Shown one piece after another: positions 1 to 11,229 of a DNA stretch of 64,000 nucleotides (the stretch's first letter is position 1; each line of letters begins with the position of its first letter). Below the pieces are notes generated by a model. It was given only the letters and a program-made list of their open reading frames with translations. It searched no databases and had not been told where the DNA came from. The stretch lies in NCBI GenBank assembly GCA_030407085.1, contig CM059584.1, positions 136,328,001 to 136,392,000 of the forward strand. The letters run 5' to 3'. A program made the translations under genes and the position numbers. The stretch is from Trichopria drosophilae (Eukaryota > Arthropoda > Insecta > Hymenoptera > Diapriidae).

Positions 1-39
1 GGAGAGAGGACAAAATTAGAATAAGAGAACGACTACTAT

Positions 40-302
40 ACAGCCCCCGTCCTAAGCTTTACGGACGGTCTTTTCAAAATAGCAGAAGTTTGTCCAAAGT
101 TATAGCCTCTCACTTTCCCCACTTCCGTAACTTTGTTTATATCCGTGCATGGATGCTTCTATGCGAGGCGAGTGTTGCTCAGCGGAACATTGTGGTGGGA
201 GAGTGAGAGGCAGGGACTGGTATAGCTTTGTACCAGGCAAACGAATAACTTAGGATAGACTTATAACTTTGGGCGGTATAACTTAGTGTGGGGAGTAATG
301 TA
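40..302. repeat. Probable degenerate palindromic MITE
   Basis: Two arms run in opposite orientation. GCCTCTCACTTTCCCCAC near 105 is answered by the inverted GTGGTGGGAGAGTGAGAGGC near 190-210. The outer ends, a CCCCCGTCCTAAG-like word near 46 and the reverse of CTCCCCACACTAAGTTATA near 280-300, also match loosely. No transposase ORF is present. The arms are diverged, so the ends are approximate. Confidence 0.35.
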
Positions 303-360
303 ATATACATGCAGAGGTGAGGTGTGGATACATATACAGGTAGGTAGGTAATTTACATAT

Positions 361-783
361 GAGGTCCCATCGTTCTCCATGTATACCACTCAATAGCACT
401 CGCATGAAGACTCATAAATGAGATTTGCTCTCACTATCCAGATAGCAAGGCGTACGTCTTACATTGAGCTCACATTTGAGATCTCATTTGTGAGTGCGTA
501 TATACATCGCTAAAAGTGAGAGTTTAATGCATTACTCAAAGCGAAAAATATCCAATTATTTTCATAATGGAGTTTTTTGTGTTTCCATGTATTTCGTCAA
601 AATAAAAACCCTAACCTACCTACATGGCAACGTGAGTTCATATTGGATGCGTAATGACACTCATAAATGAGATTAAAGCGCACGTTTGCACTCCATGCGA
701 GTGCTGTTTGTGTCCTTCAGCCAGATGACAAATCTCACTCACATATGAGTCTTGCCTTATTGAACAATTTTCGCATGCGCACG
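361..783. repeat. Broken relatives of the 4178-4541 MITE
   Basis: The part at about 617-783 is a diverged direct copy of the left half of the element at 4178-4541. It shares GGCAACGTG, the CTCA(C/T)AAATGAGATTAAAGCGCA word, GAGTGCT(A/G)TTTGTGTCCT, CTTGCCTTATT and CGCATGCGCA. The part at about 434-520 carries the other terminal motif, CCAGATAGCAAGGCG, followed by CTCA...TGAG palindromes. The two halves are separated and rearranged, so this looks like decayed or nested copies and not one intact element. Confidence 0.45.
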
Positions 784-1377
784 AAAATAAAAAAAAAAGT
801 TGATTTCATGAATTTTAATGCCGTAATTGTCAAAAGAAGTTTTTTTGTCGAAAACGCAATTTTTGAAAAATATGACATTTTTGAAAAATATGACATTTTT
901 GAACCGTATTGGTAACGACAAAACTTACATTTTGTAGAAAGTTTTATATAGTCCTTTGCAGTTGTTTTTTTCGGAGGAATTAAAAATGTCAACAATTATT
1001 TTTTACTATTAATTTAGAATTTTGATGTTCTTTGATCTTCAGATTATTATAAAAATTACGAATGCAGGTTTTGGCAGGTTCTGTTCTTCTATTTGGAACT
1101 TATAATTTTATAAGTTTATAATTTTACGTGATGCTATTTTTGCGATCGCCAACGGAACGTTAAGTAACAGTATTTTAAATTTTCAAACAGTATATTGCTG
1201 TAACGAATTAAATCTGGTTTCTGTTTTGTTTTTTCGTAATTTTTTGTTTTATAACTATCTTATGACAAGTTTCAACATCATTTTGATATTTTATAGGTGT
1301 TAAGCAATGTTTATTGCTTAACATTTTTTAACAAGTTTTTTAAATTATACAAAACAAGGTATTTTCACGTGTTCAAG

Positions 1378-3738
1378 ATGAGCAGTGAATTATTCGGAGT
1401 TGAAATCAAAAAGACAATTTCTCCACAAATGACAAGCAGTCAATCGCGTATAGGTGAGGAGGTTATTTATTATATATAAATTTATTAGCATTCAAGGTGG
1501 TAAATTATAATTGTGACTTAGGGTACATTTCTTCTGAAATCTTTATTGATTTTTTTCGAAGTTTTAAATATTGACAACAGAAGACCTAACCTGCTTGGTT
1601 AAACATAAATAAATTCAAGTTTTGTTGTCATTCAAAATTTACAAAAATTAAAAATATTCATAAAAACCATTAAAATTATAAACTATCTCCATCCACTCTT
1701 ACCACAAACTTATTACGTGTTTTTTAAATTACTTTAATATGTTGCTAAATAATAAATAATGAATTAACAGTCACAGACGATGCACAGATTTAACTATCTA
1801 TAATAATTAAAATAAATAAAATAAATATCTAATCGTTTTAGTAAATTACAGGCAAAGTTAGGAGACATGCAAACGGATCTATCATGAAGTACTTGAACCA
1901 AACAACGATGCAATATAAACTAGACGCAAAGCCCTCAACAACAGAAAGATTACGAGGTGGAGCTGATATTGAAACATCGGCTGAATCTGAACCTCCACTT
2001 AATACAGACACCATTTCAAAACCGAACAGTGAACATAATGAACCCGATGCATGGTAAAAAGTAAACATTTCTAACGTTTGAGACTATCCTTGTATATACA
2101 ACTGTATCAAAATTAAAAGTATGTTTATCCCAGCACTCTAATGCGTTTTAATTTGCGAAAAGGGCCTTATGCTACCATTTATCTTTAAAAAAAAGTATCA
2201 ACAAAGAAAGAAAAATATTTCTTAAAGTGATTTCTTAAAATAATTTCAAAACTCGAGATAAAATTTGTGTAGGGAATGCGTAATGCCTGAGGGGGAGGAG
2301 GACTATGGAGTCAGGTCGTCGTCTGATATTGATTTTGATAGCGGCGAAATGGATTTCGCTAGCCAGAAATCTTCCGATGATATGCTCGACCAAACTCAGT
2401 AAGAATTTTCACCAATTAAAAATTATTTCAAAGTTTATACACTCGAGAAGTTCTTCAGTAAAATTAACTGGAAAATATCTGATAATCTTCCGAACAACCG
2501 TCGAGTTCGTTTGAGATCATTTGTTTCTAACAGTAAAGATAAAAAAAGGACAAAAACAATAAGTTATTTTAATACCTGCAGACTAGTACAACGTCCATTA
2601 ATAGTTTCTAACAATTTCATTATGAAATTTAATAATTTAAAAACTCTGCATTTTTTATTTACTGTATTTTCCCCAATCTTCCCTTCTCCTTTTTTCATGA
2701 ACTCATACAATTCCTTCTATTTTTGTCCATTCCTTAAACTCCTATGTCCACTCCATACAACAATACAGTAGAACTTCACTTTATTGTCCTTCACATTGTT
2801 AGCGCCTTCACATTATTAGCGAGATTCCCTAGCGCATGTAAGGTTAGTTCGTCATCCCTCTTTCGTAATTCCAGTGTCGTGCCTATTGTGTCGGCTAGAA
2901 GGAGCGCAAGAAACGACGCGCTCGGAGAACAAAGTGAAAGGCAAAACTTCGAGTAGGACAATAAAGTGAAGTTCTACTGTATTCCAATAACCACAACTCC
3001 TCTCCTCCCACTGTCACTTCTCCTATTACTCTTTTTAAATCCTCTTCTGCATCCACTGTATAAATATTAAAAAGAGTTGGACTCGGAGGACATCCCTACC
3101 TCACCTCTTTTTCTACCCAGAATTCCTCAGACAACTCCCCTCCTATACTTACCACGCATATTGTCTCCTCAGATATTTCCTTTACTCTTTCTATCAAAAC
3201 CTCATTTGCGCTCCTTTTCATCACCATTTCCCATAATATCTCTCTCGTATATATATCTAGGAAGAGATTAGAATCAAATCACAATATTTACAAATTGTGA
3301 CTTTTAAAAATCAAGGGCATAAATTATGACTTGCTCTCCTCTTAATATTCGTCATTTTAATTACGCCATTTTATCGATTTATTTCAATAATACCGTAGAG
3401 TCATGAAGTCTTAGGTTCACTTCGCTCAGGCGTCAAACTCGCCCTCGTCGGCAAACACCTATTTTGCTTCCTAGTTGCACAATCTACTATTGTTAACCTA
3501 TATATCTTTTTCTATGTAGGAATATAATGACGTACTAATAAAATTCTGTAAATTCAAATTTTTCAGAGATACTCTAGTTGAGGAGATGTTGGAGACAGTG
3601 TTACATAACATCCAAGATGCGACAAAGGCTTTGGAATGTTTGGGCGAATCCTTTGAGAATGACTTAAAGGTGGATTCCGCGATTAAGAAATTTAAATGTT
3701 CGCAAACTCATCATCGGCGTTCTAGGGGACGAAAATGA
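1378..3738 (+). CDS. Unrecognised 191-residue protein gene, four exons
   Basis: Exons 1378-1453, 1852-2053, 2273-2398 and 3567-3738 join in phase through four clean GT/AG junctions (donors GTGAGG, GTAAAA, GTAAGA; acceptors TTACAG, TGTGTAG, TTTTCAG) to 576 nt ending in TGA. I chose the ATG at 1378 because it opens the first exon in the frame that all later splices keep. Residues about 50-90 are Ser/Thr/Asn/Pro-rich and probably disordered. Residues about 96-135 are strongly acidic (PEGEED, then a Ser/Asp stretch with SSSDIDFDSGEMDF). Residues about 136-172 look like an amphipathic helix (VEEMLETVLHNIQDATKALE). The C-terminus is basic (HHRRSRGRK), possibly a nuclear signal. No catalytic motif or signal peptide is visible. 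I do not recognise the family. Its third intron holds transposon relics. It lies 1 kb upstream of another small gene on the same strand and could share a locus with it, although it has its own stop. Confidence 0.6.
2630..3265 (-). mobile_element. Non-LTR retrotransposon reverse-transcriptase relic
   Basis: Read on the minus strand, the stretch about 3260-2985 keeps fragments of an RT: an IWEMV..ER block, then the motif GCPPSPTLFNIY that resembles the conserved RQGCPLSPTLFNIY box of non-LTR reverse transcriptases, then EEDLKR and GGEELW. The portion at 2765-2630 continues with FMKKGEGKIG, like the K-T-K-x-x-F-x-K-G-G block downstream of the catalytic aspartates. Stops and shifts break it throughout, and the YADD region is lost or replaced. 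A MITE at 2764-2981 sits inside it. It lies antisense in the third intron of the gene at 1378-3738. Confidence 0.5.
2764..2981. mobile_element. Pogo/mariner-like MITE with TA target duplication
   Basis: The ends are perfect inverted repeats of about 26 bp, beginning TACAGTAGAACTTCACTTTA on the left and mirrored exactly on the right, each bounded by the dinucleotide TA. The CAGTAGAAC start resembles terminal repeats of pogo/Tigger-type Tc1-mariner transposons (family knowledge). The interior, about 165 bp, has no transposase. Because the ends are still identical, this insertion is probably younger than the RT relic that it interrupts. Confidence 0.78.
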
Positions 3739-3907
3739 TCGCATAATTATTTATCGTTACCACGCCATTAGTTACCGGTAAAATACGACAATCGAGAACT
3801 AGATGAAAATTGTTTAAAGTATTGCGAATTTTTAAATCGCACTAGCCATATCAATTTTGGTTGGTTTTACTTAATTTTCCATTTTTTTTGAAAATATTTT
3901 AGTGAAG

Positions 3908-3913
3908 AATAAA
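3908..3913 (+). terminator. Candidate polyadenylation signal of the first gene
   Basis: AATAAA lies 170 nt after the TGA at 3736-3738. It is the first canonical hexamer on that strand, but AT-rich DNA produces such hexamers by chance. Confidence 0.3.
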
Positions 3914-4177
3914 CGTTAATAATAGAATAACATTTTTTTCATAAACGTTCAAAAAATATCTATTATTCACTTTTCTGTCCGAGTTTCTTAAATTTTGTTT
4001 TCGGGAACACAAGAAAAATTTTCAGTCCAAAACAAATTATTTTTACAAAATTCAGTGCATGTTGACATGTAGAGATACAACATGTACCGTTAAATTTGTT
4101 AAGAATGGGAAAAGATATATTCTCACGTTTGTTAGGATCCTTTAATCTCTACAATAATATTTATTTTTTAAATGATT

Positions 4178-4541
4178 CCCAGATAGCAACGTGCGTTCAC
4201 ATAAGCTTCATAATGGCACTCACAAATGAGATTAAAGCGCATGTTAGCGCTCCATGTGAGTGCTATTTGTGTCCTCCAATTAGATGATCGTCCTCACATT
4301 TGACTCTTGCCTTATTAAACAATTTGCGCATGCGCAAACCGCTAACTTCTTGCCTCACAGGATTCCATCTGACGCCGATTGGTTGCGCACCAACACTATT
4401 ATCCAATCATTACGTTTGTACGCAGAGCCGGAGATATTTTGCGCATGCGCAGTCCAATCCAGTATATTTTACTCATTCCTGAACTCATAAGTGAGATCTC
4501 AAACATGAGGGCATTGTGAGACTCACGCCTTGCTATCTGCG
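4178..4541. mobile_element. 364-bp MITE with CAGATAGCAA terminal repeats
   Basis: The left end CCCAGATAGCAACGTGCGTT is mirrored at the right end by ACGCCTTGCTATCTGCG. Further in, CTCA...TGAG palindromes (CTCACAAATGAGAT, CTCATAAGTGAGATCTCA) and two GCGCATGCGC words occur on both sides. No ORF of its own is credible. It lies between the two + strand genes, 260 bp before the start of the second, so it could carry promoter material. A diverged partial copy is at 617-783. Confidence 0.7.
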
Positions 4542-4799
4542 TTATTATTATGTAGTAAAAAAAAATAATGTCCTCGAAAACTAAATGTACTAATAATTCA
4601 GATTTAAATTTCGCATTCTTAATAAGCGTAATTTTTGAATACTTAAGAAATGATTTAGAATCCAGCGTTCAAAAGTAGACTGAACCCCCAATTTAAAAAA
4701 AATCTGATAAACTTGAATTGTCAATCAAACAATTGAACGCTGAATGAAGAAAAAAATACTAGTTGGAATAATGTTTCTAAATACTCCTCATTTATCATT

Positions 4800-7700
4800 A
4801 TGAAGTCAATATTTGAAGTCATCTTGGCACGAGTGGCTAATTGCGTTGATCAAATCTATCAAAAAATTCAAACATCCGAAGATACTCTCCAAGACCTTCG
4901 TAGGAAATTCTTCTTAAGTCTTTCACAAATATCTGAAACTCATAGAAATTCGATCTTACGTTTGAGACAACGGCAGAATGCAAAAATGGAACGGGAACTC
5001 AAAAAAATAGCAGAAGAGTCGGAGGCTGCGTGGGTATGTCAATATTGTTTTTACCGATTCCCCTACACTAAATTAAGTAGTAAATTAATACATATATATA
5101 ATACAGTGCTGTGTGGTTGTTTTGAATACTTTTTGAACCTAAAAATTGTGAACCATTCACCACAAAGAATTGATTTTGAAAATAGGTACAGAAACGTTTA
5201 AAAGATTCGGTAGAAAAAGCAACAGTCATAGATGAGATGGAAATTCAAGAATCACCAAGGAAAACAAGGAGCGAAGATGATAGGTGTTGCGAATTACTGG
5301 AAGAATTGAAGACACGTTTACAGGAGGTACTGTTCAATGCGAAAAATATTTATTTTAAAGTTTCCAGCATATATTAGATAATGAAGAATCCTATAAAGAA
5401 AGCTCCACATAGTTACAGATATGTAATAGTAACTGTGTTATGTTTTAAGCGGGATGACGAAATTTGTCTACTGAAAAAAGAAATGGAACGACTCGCAAAA
5501 GAGAGGACTGAATATGAAAACGCAATCCAAAAAGCTTTACTCAAAGGAGTGTCTTGCTTAAACATGGAAGCATTAAAGATTCTTCGTTGTTCCCCAATAC
5601 CGAGCTGCTGTGAACCAAAAGGACCTCCGTCATGCCCACCTTGTCCCGAATGTTGTAATAAAGGAGTTCCATGCGCAGAAACCACAACGTAATTGAAAAA
5701 TCAAAGATGAACTTTATCTTTACTTCTTCAGTGATAAAATCGTTCTATGTAAAAAAATTAAATAGTCCATGATTACATGTTACCATTTTTCAGAAAAACG
5801 ACCAAAGACAGTTGGACGCCAGCTACAAATAAGACACCGAGTGGGCATTTCTTAAACGATGAAAGTAAACCTCCAGCATGCAAAGACAATACCAAAGGAA
5901 CTCATCCTCAAGATTTGAATGATACAGTTTTGAAGAAACCCTGTAATAATAAATGCTGTGCTGGAAACGTATCTAAAAAATCTCGGGAGACAGATCTCAT
6001 TATGCTTCTGGGACAGGAAGATGCCGAGAATTTAGGAGTACCCAACATACCAACATGTCTAGGTTTGCATGTATTTAAAATTATTTCACATTAGTTGAAT
6101 AAATTTTCTTTAATTCGCGAAGTACCATATTTTATAAGGACCGTCGAATGCCCTAGAGGAGCCCAAAAAGTGGTGAAGTTTTTCGTCGTAATCATTAATT
6201 TTTCAGAGACTTTTTCTAACATTTTTTTCCAAAAGAACGTTGCTCATTACAACCCTACTGAAAATTCTTGGCTGAGAATTCAATGTGAGAGCTGACAAGA
6301 GTTATCACGTGAGGAAGTGCAAAACTCACATGAGATCTCACGTGAGGAAGTGCTAAACTCATATGAGATCACACGTGAGAAAGAGAGAACTCACATGAGT
6401 AATTAGGCGAAAACTCCGCATTGATCTCTGAAAATTCCGAAATAAGAAATGAATTTTACAATATTTGAAATCAGACACAAAAAGACCCAAACTCAAAAAC
6501 TTGACAAAATTTTGAGGGTTGTGTAATGAGAGGTTGACAACGAGTCGAATAATTTGAACCTAAATTGAGGTTTTGAAAAGGAACAAAAATAAATAATCTC
6601 GAGTCTGAATTATCTCAAGAACCTCAGGATTCACAAAAAGTATTATCACGGGTTCGACGCCAGAGATAAATCTTTGCAGTTTGATTTTTCCGATTTATAA
6701 GTACTAATGTGCTAACTGAAACGTTGTGTTTTTGTCCATTTTCAGTAAGTTTTTGTGATGGAACAAGAGCTTGTTCCCAGGTCGACAAAACCCAGATTAA
6801 ACTGCTCTTTATCTGAAATCTGAGTATATTTTTCCAAAGGTTTACGATGTGCTGAATCTAAATCTGGTCGCGGAATTGCTCTATCACTTTGATAAAATCT
6901 TAAATAACTCGGTGAAAAAAAAATTGTATTGGAATGACGAAAGATGTATTTTATTCTGATGTTGATTTTAAATGAGCCAACAACAATTTTGTTCCGCCAC
7001 AAAATCTTACTGAATGAACGGAGTTACATGTAGTCTTGATGTACTATGATCAAATCAAACAATAACAATAATTAATAAATAAAAATTACTTTTTAGGCAA
7101 GACAAAAAAGACTGCGTGTAAAAAAGTACTGTGTCCAAAAAGTCTGGAGAAAGAAGAGACACCAGAAGTTGAATGCGTGGCTATAAACCCATTCCGCTGT
7201 GACATACCATTCGATCCATCTTCTTGTGGAGTAAAACCTTCAGTCGAGAAAAGTAAATTGAATTTTGAATCTAGAAGAGTTTTCACGAATTATTTTATTA
7301 AAATATGTATAACTTGTTTTAACAATTAGTTATCTTTTCTTATGTCCTTCTGACAAAAACGTAATTTGCAATTTTTTAAATTGTATACTAGAGTTCCAAA
7401 GTGTAGTTTGATAAGTGATATATCTTTTTATCGCAATTTTGGATGTTCTCTATTTTTCAAGGGATAAATAACAAGAGAGATCTGTTTTACATAAGAAGGG
7501 AGATGTCGGGTAATAATGCATGATGTTGAGAAATATGGACAAATATTAGGATGTGTCGGGAGGTATTACGAGATGGTGGGAGATAATTTCAACCTAATAA
7601 TTTCCACAGAAACATACATACAGTTAGTAAGCGTTATTTGAGGAAAGAAATCTATAAAGTCATTGAAATAGTCCTGGACACGCTTAACTTTTCTATGCAT

Positions 7701-10700
7701 GCACTAGGATCTAGTTTGTTGGACAAAAGTAAAGATGTATTAAAAAATTGGCAGAAATGTAATACTTTGGGATTTTAGGATCTCTGATTACAAATCTGAA
7801 CTAAATTTATCGAAATTATAATGGCGGATCTAACTTTGTTTAAAAACTTAAACAATTTGTTTAAAATTTCTTTCTCACAGGTTTGTGAATTTCTCGATTA
7901 CAACTTTGATTTCATTTGTCAAAAATTCAATATGATAATTTCAATACGGTGACCTAGGCAATAAATTATTGGATCTTAATCTAAATTTGATTTGAGAATT
8001 TTTTGGGGTGCTGATTTCGAAAATAAAATATTTTTAATTTAAAAAAAAAAAGAATATTTCGATTTGTTTATCTGCAGTTAGTTATTATAGTTGTTTCCAG
8101 GGTCCAATCGAGTATAAACAACTAAGAGTTTTCGTCCATTTGTTGATCTTGATCTACCTTTCTAAATTCAATCAATCTTTGTTTCAAGTAAATCACCTAT
8201 TTCTTCCCAAGGGAATTAAATCTCATTTTTTCGCTTTATTCATAATTGAAGACTTATATTAGTTACAATTGAACCGGTACCAGGTTTTGGTTCATCCATA
8301 GTAAGTTCTAATCTTTCTCATAAATTGTTTCTTAATTTCTTTATAATAAATTTTCTTAATTACCTTTCTTTCTGTCATTGTAATTTGTGTTTGCTACTCT
8401 TTACCTCCTAAACTTGTATGAAGTGCATGAAACAGACTTAAGCCATTGAAGGGAGTTTATGAGTATCAAAAACAGAAAAAATGGACTAGAATGCGATGGT
8501 CATCATGCAAAACAATATGAAAAAGTTCCAGTTCTAATTTCTTCTCGAATGATTTATTTTTTGCTTCAAGAAATGATAGGTAATACTATACCGCAGTGAT
8601 TTACCTCTCGCGATTTTTGTTTTTGGAAGTGGGAGTTTTGTTGTCGAGAGAAGAGTACACATAAAATATTTGAGTCAGTAGTCTTTATCATAAGAAAACA
8701 TAGATTTTGAAAAATTCTAGGAAATATCTAAAATCGTGGTTCATATTTTTTTATTTATTTTCTATATCCTTCGACACTACGTGGATGCGGTGATTCTTTT
8801 AAATATATAATTTCAAAATGAGTACAAAAATTTGTTAACACGATTCGAAATTTCCACATCACTTGCTCACTACTTTTTATATTTTCTTTGTTGCAGAACC
8901 GGAAGTTACTATTTGCTCCAGACATTTGTGTGCTCAAGATCTTAGTGACACAACGACTGCACAAGGGTGCTCCAGTAAGTAAAAGTTTATATTTGATATT
9001 TATTTTTTCATTTATATAAAATGTATACTGTCTATCGAATAGTTTAAATTTCAACAAACCTATCTTAGGATTGAAAAATATTTGTCATACATCGAGAGGA
9101 ATATATTACAGTTCATGTGCTCAACATGTTTTTTGATGTTCATATTCTCAAAGTCTTGTAATTAACCAAACTCCTACAAGCTGCCTTGTTAATATTTGCT
9201 CTACAGCTTTCTGTGAAATAGTTGCAAATTGCGGATTTCGTTTAATTTCGTTTTCTTTTTCAAATGTTCAATCTCTTCACATGTTAGAATATGTTACATA
9301 ACTTGCTAACTATACTAACTATTCCATTATGGAATATATCGTTAATTCTCGTCTATAAAACACCCATAAATTTAATATAAACTCAACTATTAGGAAAAAC
9401 CTTTTAACTGGTTTTGATCTTTAAAAATTAACGTTAATTATTAATATATTCCTATTTATTTGTTATTGTCATTTAATTAATCGGTATTTTCACAACACAG
9501 TTTTGAATCAGAAGGTTATGGATTTACTGACCAGGAATTCTGCCCCGCCAAAGTTCGTTTTAAGTAAGAACAAAATTTATAAATATTACATATTTTATAA
9601 TCTTCCTCAGATTAGCCTAATATTTGTTGTACTTCAAATATATTTACTTTCTATATTCCGTTTGATTTTATATGTTTTTTTAAAATAATTGGACGTTTTA
9701 TCATCTCTTATTATTGTTTAAATCGATGGTAAAATATTTCCAGACACTCTCATTAAGACAAATATTACAACATGAACTTCATACTTTTAAAATACCAGGT
9801 TACAATGTTTTTTAATTTAATGTCTTGGTCAATCACGGTTCATTGACTTAATAACCCGAATGGAAAGGATACTAAAATGTGTTTGATTTTAGGACACTAA
9901 TGGGATTTCTTCAGAACAAAATGTTTTCTACATAATTTCTTTATACAAAGATTAGAAAATGAACAATGTTGTAACTAATATACAATACAAACTTAAATTA
10001 AAATTGCAAGATGTTTTTTGCCGTTACTTCGAAACCATAACTATTTTTAAATAAATCAAGAAATGTTTTATTTTGAAATTTTGTTCGGTTCCATTAATTA
10101 AATTTTTGGTCCTCGTTTGTCACCGGATTTGGAGACTATTATGAACCTTAACCTTAATTAATAGACAAAAGTCTATATATTTAGAAAAATTAATTTTTTG
10201 AATAGATAAAATCTCTTTGAATCAATCGCTACGGTTCGACCTCTTGCGGCTCTACGTCCGAACTAAATTAGTCCGAAAAACGAAGAAAGTGCAATTGAAG
10301 ATATTTTCTGTGCGCTCGAAAAAAAAACATTTAATTTATTATTAAAATATTCATACTTTTTCATTTCATAACTTTCACGGTAAAAATTAATGAATTTTGC
10401 GATTCAAAAGTAAACAATTATTGAACTTTCTATTGTCTCTAATAAATCAAAATATTAGTTAGATATAAATAAAGGGAAAGAAAATAATATGTTAATTATC
10501 TTTCACTGCATAATCATAATCTATTGTAATATATATACAAAAAAATGCATTATATATATGCGAGAATAAAAATATACACCAACTACGTCGTTTAAGTATA
10601 AAGCACAAAAGTATATGCAACAAATAAAAAGCAACTCCAATAAACTAATGCTTGTTACTGCTAGTAATTTTAAAGGGTGCACCTCAAAAAACCCGAAAAA

Positions 10701-11025
10701 TCATAAAACAGACATTTCAAAAACCAGACATTTCAAAAACCAGACATTCAAACATCAGACATTTTAAAACTAGACATTTCAAAAAAAAGATTTTCAAAAT
10801 ATGTCTGAATTTTGAAATGTCTGGTTTTTTGAAAGCCTGTTTTTTGAAATGTTGCTTTTTTTTTGAAGTGTCTGTTTTATGATTTGTCGGATTTTTTAGG
10901 TGCATCCATAATGTTGTATGTGAATTAAAGAGTACTGATACACATGTGCTACAAATTAATCATTTCTTTTTGTTCTCTGAACAGCTGAGGCTATGAAGGA
11001 ACAACTAAGAAGACAAACATGGTAA
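4800..11025 (+). CDS. Unrecognised 404-residue coiled-coil, Cys-rich protein gene, eight exons
   Basis: Exons 4800-5033, 5192-5326, 5450-5688, 5794-6062, 7097-7252, 8897-8974, 9501-9563 and 10985-11025 join in phase (GT/AG at every junction) to 1,215 nt ending TGG-TAA. Residues 1 to about 155 are Lys/Glu/Arg/Leu-rich and look like coiled coil (LRLRQRQNAKMERELKKIAE; LLKKEMERLAKERTEYE). Residues 170-198 form a Cys/Pro knot: C170, CC at 176-177, then C185-x2-C188-x2-CC at 191-192, and C198. Further cysteines occur in exons D-F (NNKCCAG, KTACKKVLC, FRCDIP, SSCG, ICSRHLC). No signal peptide or membrane segment is seen. The cysteine spacing might bind metal or cross-link, but I match it to no family. 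The last four introns have phase 1, so internal exons could be skipped without a shift. The start ATG is the first in the open exon. An unseen upstream exon is possible. Confidence 0.72.
6285..6402. repeat. Tandem array of palindromic CTCACATGAG/CTCACGTGAG words
   Basis: About three units of roughly 40 bp, each holding a CTCA(C/T)(A/G)TGAGATCTCACGTGAG-like double palindrome followed by GAAGTGC(A/T)AAACTCA. It lies in the 1-kb intron between exons 5794-6062 and 7097-7252 of the coiled-coil gene. The same CTCA..TGAG words occur in the MITEs at 361-783 and 4178-4541, so it may be an expanded terminal piece of that family. Confidence 0.6.
7253..8896. other. Intron without recognisable content
   Basis: This 1.6-kb intron of the coiled-coil gene is AT-rich. 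I see no open frame, repeat or RNA gene in it beyond homopolymer runs. Confidence 0.5.
10675..10907. mobile_element. Hairpin MITE made of 16-bp repeats
   Basis: The terminal inverted repeat reads about GG(G/A)TGCACCT(C/A)AAAAAA(C/T)CCG and continues through (A)AATCATAAAACAGACA on both sides. Inside, the left arm carries 3-4 tandem copies of a GACATTTCAAAAACCA unit and the right arm the same units inverted (TGAAATGTCTGGTTTTTTGA). The arms therefore could fold into a hairpin of about 110 bp per side. It lies in the last intron of the coiled-coil gene, 78 bp before the final exon, and would be transcribed as a hairpin RNA. Confidence 0.75.
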
Positions 11026-11198
11026 ACATCGTCTCCAAAACATTGATCAACGTTTTGGATTTTGAGTATCTAGGAAGGCCGACTCCAGTAGTTCTTCATT
11101 AGAATGTGCTTTCTTTTAAAATAGTTTCCAAACCTATTTATTGTGAAATGTCCTGTTTATGTATAATTCAAATAATTTATTATCACAGAATTTTGTAA

Positions 11199-11204
11199 AA
11201 TAAA
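11199..11204 (+). terminator. Polyadenylation signal of the coiled-coil gene
   Basis: AATAAA lies 174 nt after the TAA stop and is followed by a GT-rich stretch (CTTGTGGTGTGG), the usual arrangement for cleavage and polyadenylation. Confidence 0.5.
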
Positions 11205-11229
11205 ACTTGTGGTGTGGAAAATATGGTGT

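Noticed and set aside
1838..2068. 76-codon minus-strand frame
   Set aside because: It is antisense to exon 2 of the 191-residue gene; the + strand frame is supported by both splice junctions.
2305..2514. 69-codon + strand frame
   Set aside because: It overlaps exon 3 of the 191-residue gene in another frame and runs through its donor site.
5413..5685. 90-codon minus-strand frame
   Set aside because: It is antisense to the third coding exon of the coiled-coil gene, whose splice phase and composition support the + strand.
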